Positions 48,646 through 58,668 of a stretch of DNA of 64,000 nt are shown piece after piece. The notes under the pieces are model-generated. The model was not told the DNA's origin, ran no database searches, and saw only the letters and a program-made list of their open reading frames with translations. A program made the translations under genes and the position numbers. Numbering within the stretch: the stretch's first letter is position 1; each line of letters opens with the position of its first letter. Where the stretch lies: contig OY294047.1 of the NCBI GenBank assembly GCA_958510825.1, positions 434,001 through 498,000 on the forward strand, in the 5' to 3' direction. Source of the stretch: Brachypterus glaber. Taxonomy: Eukaryota > Arthropoda > Insecta > Coleoptera > Kateretidae.

Positions 48646-50162
48646 AATCAACTCTGTATATAATGTAAGTAACGTTATATTCGAGTAATAAATTGGAGTT
48701 CGTATAAGTTACCAGTCATTATCATTCATCATGTACAGAGTTCATTAGTACAATGACTGAGATACGAGGTTTGGACTTTTACAAGTCGATATCTTCTAAT
48801 TTTATACAAATATATTTATTCAAAACATCTTCTGCAATATAATAATGTAAAAGACTGGTAAACCTTTGTAAAGCTTTGTGAATAAATTTAAAAACACAAA
48901 ATTGCAAAAATAATGTAAAAATACATAGATTTACATTAATTTATCAATTACAGACTATGTAATTTTACAGAAAATTACATGTCGGTTCAAGGTATCTTAC
49001 ATATTGCTTCCATGGAAAATTATACGAATCGGTCTGTGGCAACTCTTTTTACAGTGTTTAATTCCAAATTGATTCAAAACTCTAAAAATTGTTTTGTTAA
49101 ATTACTAACAATATCGTTGGTTATTTAATGCCACCGATTTTGCTAGTAATATTACATATCAACTTTGTAATTTAACTAAACTGCGTTGTAATCTTGTAAA
49201 TTCATAACAATTATTTTTTTGTAATTTCACATAATAATTTGTCAAATTATTTCGCATTTGTACAATATTAGAACAAGTCTTTGTAATTTTAAATGTTTTT
49301 TGTGAAATGTTCAGGTATTTTCGCAAAATTTAGTAAATCCACAATAATATTGCGTTTTTATTGAACTAACTTTTGATTTTACAATATAAAAATATAAAAA
49401 CGCTGCAATAATGTTAGTATTTTTTTTGTAAAAATACCAACGTTTTTTTCAGTGAAGGGCCTTTTAACAAGAGTACACCCATGATGGTGTCGGTTTGGAA
49501 TTTTGCGTGCGTGTTTTTAATGGATGAGTTGTTTCCGCCTAATAGCTACTTATCGACAGCCAGAACGTGTAAGGTGCTTCTATGCGTCTGAATCTGATTT
49601 TTTTCACGGTTGTTGCAAAAATTAATTTGTCTAGATTTTCTTCTAAAGAAAGAAAAATGATGAGACGTAAATTAGTTGCATGCGAGCAGCTTATCAAAAC
49701 TTCGTTACTGGTAGATTTTTCGTTTATGTTTTAAACGCTTTTACCTAGATACTTTAAAGTTGTAAGCTTTAAACTCTGATAGTAAGGGTGATAGATCTTT
49801 TGCGCCGCACTAGAAAGTTTAAGTAAAGTAAACTAAACTTTAAAGATTTAGTGTCCCTATTGGTAGCACAAATGTTTGGACTTTTTTAAGAATATTCTTT
49901 GCTTCTTAAAACGAAGTAATTGTGGAGAGTAATAGTAGAAATTCTCCGACGTAAGGGGCTCGTGCTCTCTTCTTTCCGTCAAGAGCGTATAAGGCGTGCG
50001 TGCCTACAACGGGCCTCCCACTTGAACACACATTCCAAACATATTTCCCGTAGCCACAGATCCGCGCGTCAAACTATAGTAGTAGTATTATGGTAAATAA
50101 TTTACAAGTTGTTAAGAGCTTTAGAAATGGTTAGACAATAAATATAATTACATGTTTACTTT
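48646..50162. other. Non-coding stretch
   Basis: Rich in AATTTTACA / TGTAAAAT phrases between 48850 and 49450, ending TTTTTTTCAGTGA, which may be a worn CACTGAAAAAA-type element. No gene. Confidence 0.4.
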
Positions 50163-50428
50163 TTTTTAACCTCTTACTTTTCTACTTAGTTAAGCATCCA
50201 GGACTTGTGTGGGCTAGTAGTAGAGGGAACCACCGGCTTCAACTGACTTTCGAACTAGTTTATAGGGAGGTTCTGTGTTTCACCTGTCGCCTTCGCCAAA
50301 TTTCAATTATTAATTAACTGAAAAAGGAAATCGGCGCGAGTGAGATTTGAACTCACGCTAAATGCCGGCTAGCGTGAGTCAAGTACTCAAATTACAGGGG
50401 CTAACCCGCTCGTTTAAATCTCCCATTA
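50163..50428 (-). mobile_element. tRNA-derived SINE, copy 2
   Basis: Reverse orientation. On the minus strand the head reads GGGAGATTTAAACGAGCGGG, the B box is GAGTTCAAATCTCAC and the body matches copy 1. The head carries an extra partial duplication of the GCGTGAGT segment (CTCACGCTAGCCGGCATTTA then GCGTGAG). Confidence 0.85.
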
Positions 50429-50559
50429 CATTAAGAGTTTTAGAATTAGCCCTTAATAATTTCTTCCATATTGAAGATAATACAATTTTGTATATTATTG
50501 TTTGAGATGGTGCTTGTACTTTAACCTAACTTGTTTCTCGTTAGGTTCTTATGCATGTA

Positions 50560-50982
50560 CACTGAAAAAAATGACGTTCTTGGCTCAAAGTAGTAAATAC
50601 TCTTGGTAGTTATTCTTTTAGCTTGAAAGATGTGTATCTTCAAACAAAAGTATTTATCTTGTCCCAAGAAAAGTGTCGCTTTTGAAGTATTATTAAAATT
50701 CTCTTGGACCTGGCGCATTTGAGGCAAAAACCATTTATCTTGTTTTAAGATTGTTGAAAATTAAATAATTTTAAATACTTTGGTCCAAGAATTTTTCTTT
50801 TGAGACAAGACCACTTGCATTCCACACAAGATCAAAGAATTTTAAGTTAAAGAATCAGAAAGATCTTGGCAAGTAAATTATATTTTCATGTTAAGAGAAG
50901 GCGCTTTTGGACGTATTCAAGAGTGCGAAGCTTTTGGCCTAATTTCATATGCCATCACCGCAAAGGATCCTTTTTTTCAGTG
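50560..50982. mobile_element. TA-flanked MITE (CACTGAAAAAAA ends)
   Basis: Ends CACTGAAAAAAATG and CCTTTTTTTCAGTG with TA outside each. The interior is rich in CTTGG/CCAAG phrases (GTTCTTGGCTCAAAG, CTTTGGTCCAAGAATTT). The open frames at 50521-50727 and 50888-51085 fall in or across it and are not genes. Confidence 0.65.
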
Positions 50983-51303
50983 TATTCTTCATGTGAACGC
51001 TGTTTGTGTGACTCGCTGTAAAAGTCCAACAAAACCAATATTACCAACAGATAAAAGCAAAATCAAACATTCAATTTCAATTTAATAGCAATAAGTGGCT
51101 GTGAAAGAAGAGTTCATGGACGTTAATGGTCAAGATTAATGTAAAGTTTTGCTCATTCTTTATATGTAGAAAATCAAATATATCAGAAAGAAATCTCAGT
51201 CGTGTGGTTTTTTATATTATCACATAGATATTTTGAAGATTGCGGTAACTTTATTTAAACTGGGTAAAACTTTTATTATTTATTGTTTGTGTCAAATGTT
51301 ATA

Positions 51304-52034
51304 CAGGGTGATCCATAACTGGCATGCCAAAATTTAAGAGGTGATTCTAGATCCAAAAATATAAAAAAAGTTCCTATAAAGGTTGGTCCGGAAATGAGCC
51401 CTAAGGGAGCTAGGGCCCTTTAAAATTGTAATAAAAATAAGGTTTTTAATTAATAACTCGGGTACCGTTTAAGCTAGAGCGGCGAGCTTTTGCATGTATA
51501 CTAGTATTAATAAGGGCAATAAGTTTATGTTAATTTATTTTTTTAATTTATCCAGAGGCGTGCCCAGACGGACAAAATATATGAGGCTTAAAACATTTTT
51601 GCCCCAAACTTTTCTATGTGTATGTTTTTTGGATTTCTTGTAAAAAATATAGATTTCTAGAGTAAAAATACATATAAAATATCATATAGTGTAACACTGT
51701 AGGAGCAACCGTTATAAAAAAAAAATGCAATTAAGAGGAAGTAACATTTTGTGCCACCAAAAACGTTACTTTTTAAAAGGCTATTACTCCTTTAATATTA
51801 AATTTAGGTGTTTTGGTGTATAATACTTTTTTGCTCAGTTTTAAATGAAGAATCACCCTGCAGCATTAAAATTTTATTGGTGCTTTTTTTGTTCCCCATT
51901 CAATACGTCATCTTCGAAGGGCCGTAGCTCCCTTAGGGCTCATTTCCAGACCAACCTTTATAGAAACTTTTTTTCATATTTTTGGATGTAGAATCACCTC
52001 TTAAATTTCGGTACGCGAGTTCTGGAACAGGCTG
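51304..52034. mobile_element. TA-flanked element with 120-bp inverted ends (CAGGGTGATCC)
   Basis: TA flanks both ends. The arms share AAATTTAAGAGGTGATTCTA, ATAAAGGTTGGTC and GAAATGAGCCCTAAGGGAGC with their complements on the right. 731 bp, no transposase seen. Fragment at 44020-44104. Confidence 0.78.
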
Positions 52035-52118
52035 TATATTTGAAAGATTTAGCGTTTGCACTTGACCTCTAATATTACATTTTTTATTTAAATTTAACCG
52101 TGCCTTAAAAATTGGAAA

Positions 52119-52460
52119 TTGTTATTTATGATACTAGTGGGTAAAGTAAGATATTGCCCATGAGAAAATTAACCTGCTAGGCGTCAGCCCAGCAGGTTAA
52201 TTTTCGAGAGGGCAATATCGGTTAACCCATGAGTGCCATACAAGGTTTTATCCAATAAAAAGCTTAGAAATTCATATTTTTATTAAAAATTTTAATGACA
52301 TTTACAAGAAAATAATTTGACAAGTGACAGTTGAGTGGGTAAAATAAATAATTATCCACTCAATAAAGTAAAAGCCACGCGGGGGTTATTATTGAGTTTA
52401 TTTGAGTTTATTTAAAATAAAGCTGGTAATTGTTTCATTATCCTATGTATTGGATAAAAA
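52119..52460 (+). mobile_element. Foldback element, copy 3
   Basis: Complete copy including both hairpin arms; small duplication TTTGAGTTTA near 52399. Point changes in the hairpin tip (CTAGGCGTCAGCCCAGCAGG). Confidence 0.78.
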
Positions 52461-53199
52461 ATATTTTTGTTCCCTATTGTATTTGTGTTTTAGTTAATTT
52501 TAACGTTGAGATTTAAGAAAAATTTAGCACGATAATTGGTGCATAAATCCGACTACTTCTAACCGATTTCATGGTACGCTGGCTGGTACAACATGAATGA
52601 TAATTAAAAAATAAAACCTCTTTCAATACATCATACTCTGTTAGCGAGTCAGTCTTGGTAATTTTTAATAAAACCCGATAAAACCTATAGGCCATATATG
52701 ATTCAAAATTAAAGACTTATATATAACTAGATGAAACGTTGCAAGCACCCTGTCAAAACATCGGCACTATTGTACACTAGAGACATCTAGTTTGCAAATT
52801 TCAAACTAGGTGTTTTGTTTGATTTTAAATTCTGTATCTTTAAAACATTATATTCTAGCAAAAAACTGTATATAACATTTTTTATAGGGCTTAAAAAGAG
52901 CTTTTATTTAAAATATAATTTTTTGAAATCGGGTTATAATTATGTGAGATATGCTAAAAAAACCTTTTACTGCTTTAAACGCCAATATCTGGAAAACAAA
53001 TCGTTTTAGGAAAACGTTGTTTATAAAATTTTTTGACCAATTTAAAATTATCTTTTATATAAGTGCTAAATTAACCAAATACAATAATAATTGCCTTAAT
53101 TATAAACAAAAAACGCTAAAAATAGGAGTTTTACTCTATTTTTACCCCCTTACCCCAATCGTTTACCCCCAAATCTAATCAGCTATTCGGAATACGATA

Positions 53200-53300
53200 A
53201 GAAACAATATGCAAAAAACCGCAAGTCGATATCTCATGTAGAAATGGAGTTAGAGAGTTTACACCCAGACAGACAGACAGACAGACTAAAACGTCGAGAA
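53200..53300 (+). repeat. GACAGACAG-type repeat fragment
   Basis: CGCAAGTCGATATCTCATG, then (CAGA)n x5, then AAAACGTCGAGAAATGTG. Same layout as the ends of 42930-43345. Confidence 0.5.
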
Positions 53301-53349
53301 ATGTGAAAAAAACGTGATCAAAGATTGACTCTTCGGCGAAGATTTCAAT

Positions 53350-53385
53350 ACATCGGCACTCTTAGTAGCACTAAGTGCCGATGTA
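53350..53385. repeat. Hairpin ACATCGGCACT / AGTGCCGATGT
   Basis: Twelve-base-pair stem around CTTAGTAGCACTA. The half-site ACATCGGCACTA also occurs at 52759, 0.6 kb upstream. Confidence 0.6.
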
Positions 53386-54475
53386 ATATTTTTGAGTTTA
53401 AACTTGTTGAGCCGGGTGCTAGGAGTCATCCTCAAAGGTCTTGCATAAAAGATGGTTCTTTTTAGATTCCAAAACATAATATTAGATGATGCCGCCTTAA
53501 ATTATATTTTGTGGCCATAGATACGGTTTTTTCTTTTAAATTTAACAATCAATACCGGTTCTTTAGTTTAGTGTTTTAATGAAGCTCATCATGAAACCAA
53601 TTTCGGTATTATAATGGCTTTATTATGAAACACAAATAGAAAAAGTCCTTTAGAAAGTGAAAGCGCCGCTGCGGTATTATCTTAAATTAGAAACACTTTA
53701 TTTTGTAATGAGTGGCTATAAACCTAACCGTCCCACGTTAATTATAGAAAATTTTCTTACAGTGTAATTTTACAAATTAAAAAAGATACAGGAAGTTCGA
53801 GATGCGTACACTATTAAAATATCTGGCATATTTTGTACTTTTTGTAAAAATAATTTGGTGTAAAAATTTAATATAAATTTAATTTCTGTCTTAATATTTA
53901 ATTTTTACCGAGTGCACTCTTGCATTAGACCGGTGCACCGCGGTGCTCCGTAGTGCTCGAGATTTCTAAAGTGCTCTATCACCTAAACTCTTGATTTTTG
54001 GGAGTTGTGCCTTCATAAATTTTGATCAGAATGTTGTGACCTATGACATATCCAAAATTCAGCCAAATCACTTTAACATAAGACGGGACTGAGGTCTTTT
54101 AGTATAAAAACGGCCGCGGATAAAGTATAGTATTCTAGTCGCGTATAATAAATCATTTGGGTGATTAGGTCACTCGCCTATCGGCTCGTGTCTCATAATT
54201 CACCCTTATTGATTAATTTTAATAAATAAAGAAGGCAAGAAATGTAAATCACCTTTAATAAAAGCGTTCACATTAATGAAATCGTTTATTTCGGTGTACA
54301 GTTTAATGTTACAAATTAAAAAAAGATTCAGGAAGTTGAAAATGGGTACTAAAACACGTACCTAAGCGACGCTGATTCATGTTAGGATGTATCGATGCTA
54401 TAATTACTGATTGAAAGAAAATCTGCTTTACTATACTTTACTATTAAATTTTAATGTAGGTATACCTATACTATA

Positions 54476-54972
54476 CTGCCCTTCTAAGACAAGTTGTCCT
54501 ATCTGCAAAAATCCACTTTTTGAGAAAAGCACACCATTGTAGCCCCATGTGCCTACTTAAAAGAAATATCGTATCTAAAACCCAAATCCTAAAAATTAGC
54601 CTAAGATGTTTGTCCTATGTGGAAAATGTTCAATGTTTTCTAAATAAAATTGTCCTAACTAGTCTTTACTAGACGAAAAGTCAGGACTAGGACTAACTTT
54701 ACAGAACTTAGTAATTTGATTGGACTTTTTAGATCATTTTGTTCTAATTTTCTCAGATAGAATAAATGCATTTAGTATGACAATTTATTTTTCTGACAAA
54801 AAGAAATATTTTTTTTTCAAAGGATATCACGTATTTTTGATTTAAAATAAAGCAAAACCCAACGCCATATTTATTTAAACATGTTTTCAAAAAGTGCGAA
54901 GAAAAACAATAAAACTGGCCATATCTCAAAACATCTAATTTGCAGATAGGACAACTTGTCTTAGAAGGGCAG
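54476..54972. mobile_element. TA-flanked MITE with 35-bp inverted ends
   Basis: CTGCCCTTCTAAGACAAGTT then GTCCTATCTGCAAAA at the left matches the complement of the right end at 34 of 35 positions. TA at 54474-54475 and 54973-54974. 497 bp. Mariner/Tc1-type target site; interior non-coding. Confidence 0.85.
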
Positions 54973-56329
54973 TATAGGTCCTATAGGTAATGGTAATTTA
55001 TATACACCTCTAGGTAATGGGTAGGTGTAAAAATTAGTTCATTAATTTTTCCATTAACGTATCATCAATAATTTCGTTTCAGGGAATTTTTAAGGATTTT
55101 TTAACCCACAGCCAATTTAGACAAGCAAAACAACCCATTTATAATCCTGTGGGAATGTCCATATATTTAATTAGACAAGTGTACAAGTACACTGGGCATT
55201 AAGACGACTGAATTCTTTAATAATCAAAATACAAACTTTACGGGCACCTAGTTTGGACTTCGGAGCACTGGACTTCGAAACACTGGTCTTCAAGTTGGAA
55301 TATCTATTCGTAGATGGCAGTATCTAATATTGCCGGTAAATATTTAAACTGCTGATCATGTGTTGGTTTTTGTTAAAAAAAGTGCTTTTAAATTCCAAAA
55401 AATTGGTTTGTTGATGACCACATATAATTTATGAGGAAGTAAATATTAGTATTTTTTAGTTTTGTATTCGTTTTTGTTCTTTATGTGTACAATGTTTCCG
55501 GATAGGTTTTAAAAAAAAATGTATCAAAATTTTTTAAATAAGAGAAAAAAACATTTTTTTTTTATAAATTATGCAAGACAAAAGACATAATATTATAATA
55601 ATTTTTTTTTGTTGCCAAATAAATTTTTTTGAAGTTTAGCTTATAACTTAAAAATCTCAAGTCTTAGGATTATTTTTATTTTGAATGAACCTCGGAATGA
55701 ACCTTAACACATTTTATTCTATGTATAGAAATTCTATAGAATTTCTTCGCGGCGTGTTTAAATATGAGATAACAACTAGAGTAACAGTATAAATACGTTC
55801 TTAGCGTTGCGGTTTTTAATAAACCTTGTATGAATACCATAACTAGTTGTTTTTTTATTTTTATTCTTCTTTATCATGGGAAATTAAAAAAAAATATCAG
55901 TAATGTAGATTAATTAGAATATATAATACATAATACATGCATACATACATAATAGAAAAATATAAATTATGAATCTAAAAAAAAACAGCTCCCTAATTAT
56001 TAAGACATTGTCTAACTATTATTTTCGGTACTCTGTTGATTATTTTAAAATAAATCTCAATATAAAATGTTACTGTATGAGCTCAATATATGTCATAAGA
56101 ACTTTTGACGTTTATAAATATCTGCTTGCCATCTTTCATTTAGGTTTATTTAAAACTTTAACTTTAGGTTTTATTTATTGAAATATAAGATATTTTATTA
56201 TTCAAGCCAAGCACTTATACGTAATTCAAGTTTTTCTTAAGATACGTGTTTAACTTTAAGTACCTAATCGGTGGATATACAAGCTTTTGAGTACCACTTA
56301 AAAACGTTTTAGTAATCGTTTCTCTGTGT

Positions 56330-56622
56330 AAGGGGTCATATTTAATACGTAACGCAAAAATTTACAATTTTATCCCCGTCCCCTCACCCCATGTAACGCT
56401 TTGTAACGCTGAGACTTACTCCCTCTATAAATACGCAATGTTAGTATCAAAAATATCCCCCTAAACAAACTTTGAGGTAAAAATACAATAATTTTTTTTC
56501 TTTAAAAATAACAAAACGCGTTACGTAACGATAAATCAGCCCCCTTCCTCCTACCCCCTTGTAACGCTAAGCACTACCCCCTCACCCCTAAGTTCATTAC
56601 GTATTTTAAGTATGACCCCTAA
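56330..56622. mobile_element. Distant, longer relative of the TACGTAACG MITE
   Basis: Inverted ends AGGGGTCATATTTAATACGT and ACGTATTTTAAGTATGACCC, with several internal TACGTAACG and TGTAACGCT motifs and C-runs shared with the shorter family. About 293 bp, non-coding. Confidence 0.6.
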
Positions 56623-56906
56623 GGCTTCTGTTTTACACTCGTTAAACTAGACAACACAATAAATCAACAAATAATAATAATAAAATTAGAATTACAGGAA
56701 AAATATTATTGAATATTACTAATAAAATTCTTAACGTTTTTTATTGTCTATAGGTAAATAAAATTAAAGTATAGTTTCATCTTTAACACCTCATTGTACT
56801 AAAATTTTAATACCCATTGGAATTGACAATTCATCGAACTGGAACGTGGGTAACTTTTTTATTGGTTTCTCGACGTTTGAATTTGATTTCCGTGAAAAAT
56901 GCCTAA

Positions 56907-57284
56907 TAGTCAGGGAGCCCACGCACAGTAGATTTTTTTTATTAGCTCACCTTTGAGACTTTGTATATGAGTTCTTTATGTCCAGTCTAACTTTACCATG
57001 TTAGGTGAGTTATGACGTCATAACATTTAGCACCTCACAGCTGATTTTTTCAGGATCGTTTAATGAAAATATTTAAAATCAAGTGGTAACCTTGTCCGAT
57101 AATAATTTTCGGGCAATACTGTTGTCCGACGCCCTAAGGTTAAGGGTCGGTCCCCAAAACAGACACTACGCTACCGAGAATTTTCTTATGTAAGAAGTTG
57201 TTTGACTGGACATAAAGAACACATATACAAGGTCTCAGCGGTGAGGTAATAAAAAAAATATACTGGGCATGAGCTTCCGGACTA
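56907..57284. mobile_element. Foldback/MITE with TAGTCAGGGAGCCCA ends
   Basis: The arms of about 75 bp (GAGACTTTGTATATGAGTTC, TTTATGTCCAGTC) are complemented at the right (GACTGGACATAAAGAACACA, TATACAAGGTCTCAGC). The ends are less similar. Contains a perfect palindrome GTTATGACGTCATAAC at 57009-57024. Confidence 0.65.
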
Positions 57285-58607
57285 TAAATGTCGGTCTGTC
57301 CGGGAAAAACTGTGGCTACGGTAACCCGAGAACGATTTTAGCTAAAATTTCAAGGTTTTAGATAAACTCTTATGGCTCTAATAACTTCTATGTCACACTT
57401 ACCCCTATTTAACTTATACAACTAGTCTTTTTTACTAGTTTTCCTAAAACCACTCGTTTTTATTTGTTCTACTCGTTATACAGCTACTTAAGTAGCATTT
57501 AAATAAAGAAAAATTAATTGTTCTAACTAGAGTGCAAATTGCACGCATTGCACTTACCGACATCGGCCTATGGAATGCGATCAGCAGACCATTTATTAGA
57601 AAATGATTTAATTATAGAAACAACCTCAAGTCCGTCAGAATCTTCTAAAACCGTATTATTACTTTTTTCTCAAATATGGTGTACCGACGGAGCTTTTATC
57701 ATTAATAACAAGACTGGATAATTTACAAAATGCAGGGTTTATCACGGTTGCCTCTACATTTCTGTTATTAGACTAATCGTTTTAAAGGTCTGTTCTATAA
57801 TTTTAACACTGTTAAAATTATAGGAAGGTCAATAATTAATAATATCTAAAAAAATCTAACAACAAATCAACATTTACTATATCATCGACAATTTTTTTTG
57901 CGTTAAACTCACAGTACTGTGCTACTTAGCGTTGCCTGAGAAAAGCACAAGACCTTTTTTAAAAAAAGAAAACGAAGAAAATAAATTCTGCTTCTTTAAA
58001 ATAGTAGGCGAATTTGGACTTTTCAAGAAACTTAAAAGAAAATTGTCATTTATGATTAAAAATATGTTATATTTTATGTTTAATAAATTAGTATTAGTAT
58101 AATAAAAACAGTTTTTTTTTAATAAATAAAAAATTCTCTTATTGAATATATTACAACCTCATTTTTTCAATCGATTAAAATAAGGACTTAATATATAACT
58201 GATAAAAAGATCATAGTTAGGAGAAAACCTTCAGTTAACTGTCAGTTGTCTAAATTTCGAAAAAAAATATACAAGGCTGGGTTTATCAAAGTGCAGCTAA
58301 ATTTAGCTGACACGTAATAACCATAGCAACTCCAACCAAAATCCAGAATTTGCTCTTAACTGAGACTTTATCTTTTAGAGAAGGTTTAACTGTACACTGA
58401 TAAACTGGGCCTAAAGGTTTAAATTGGGTTTAAAAAGTTTTTAATTAAACAGTAAACTACTTGATTTTAATTGTGCTCTCTTTAAAGATTTCCTTTTTAA
58501 GTTTTCCATTTTTATGGAATAATAATATTACTGTTTATAACTGAAATGTAATTAAATGTTAATTAAATAATTAAAACTTACTAAACTATCCTTTCTTTTT
58601 ATTTCAG
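57285..58607. other. Region upstream of the first coding exon of the PAN gene
   Basis: Should contain intron sequence if a 5' non-coding exon lies further upstream. A small hairpin CTATAATTTTAACA / TGTTAAAATTATAG is at 57793-57822. An open frame at 57539-57721 resembles nothing known. No promoter could be placed. Confidence 0.4.
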
Positions 58608-58668
58608 ATGATGCCTAATCTTATAATAGGCCTTATTCTAGTCCTTTTTAGTATAAGTGGAACTTTAG
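58608..58668 (+). CDS. PAN-domain gene, first coding exon (signal peptide)
   Basis: The acceptor (pyrimidine-rich stretch ending TTTATTTCAG at 58607) is followed immediately by ATG ATG. The exon encodes MMPNLIIGLILVLFSISGTL and ends one base into a glycine codon before GTAAGT at 58669. A hydrophobic core of about 14 residues with small residues at the end gives a classical signal peptide. Because the ATG abuts an acceptor, a non-coding 5' exon is expected upstream, but I cannot locate it. Start chosen at the first ATG; the second, adjacent ATG would work equally well. Confidence 0.78.

Noticed and set aside
57539..57721. Open frame upstream of the PAN gene as a 5' exon
   Set aside because: It ends in a stop well before the first coding exon, has no donor that joins in frame, and no signal-peptide character.
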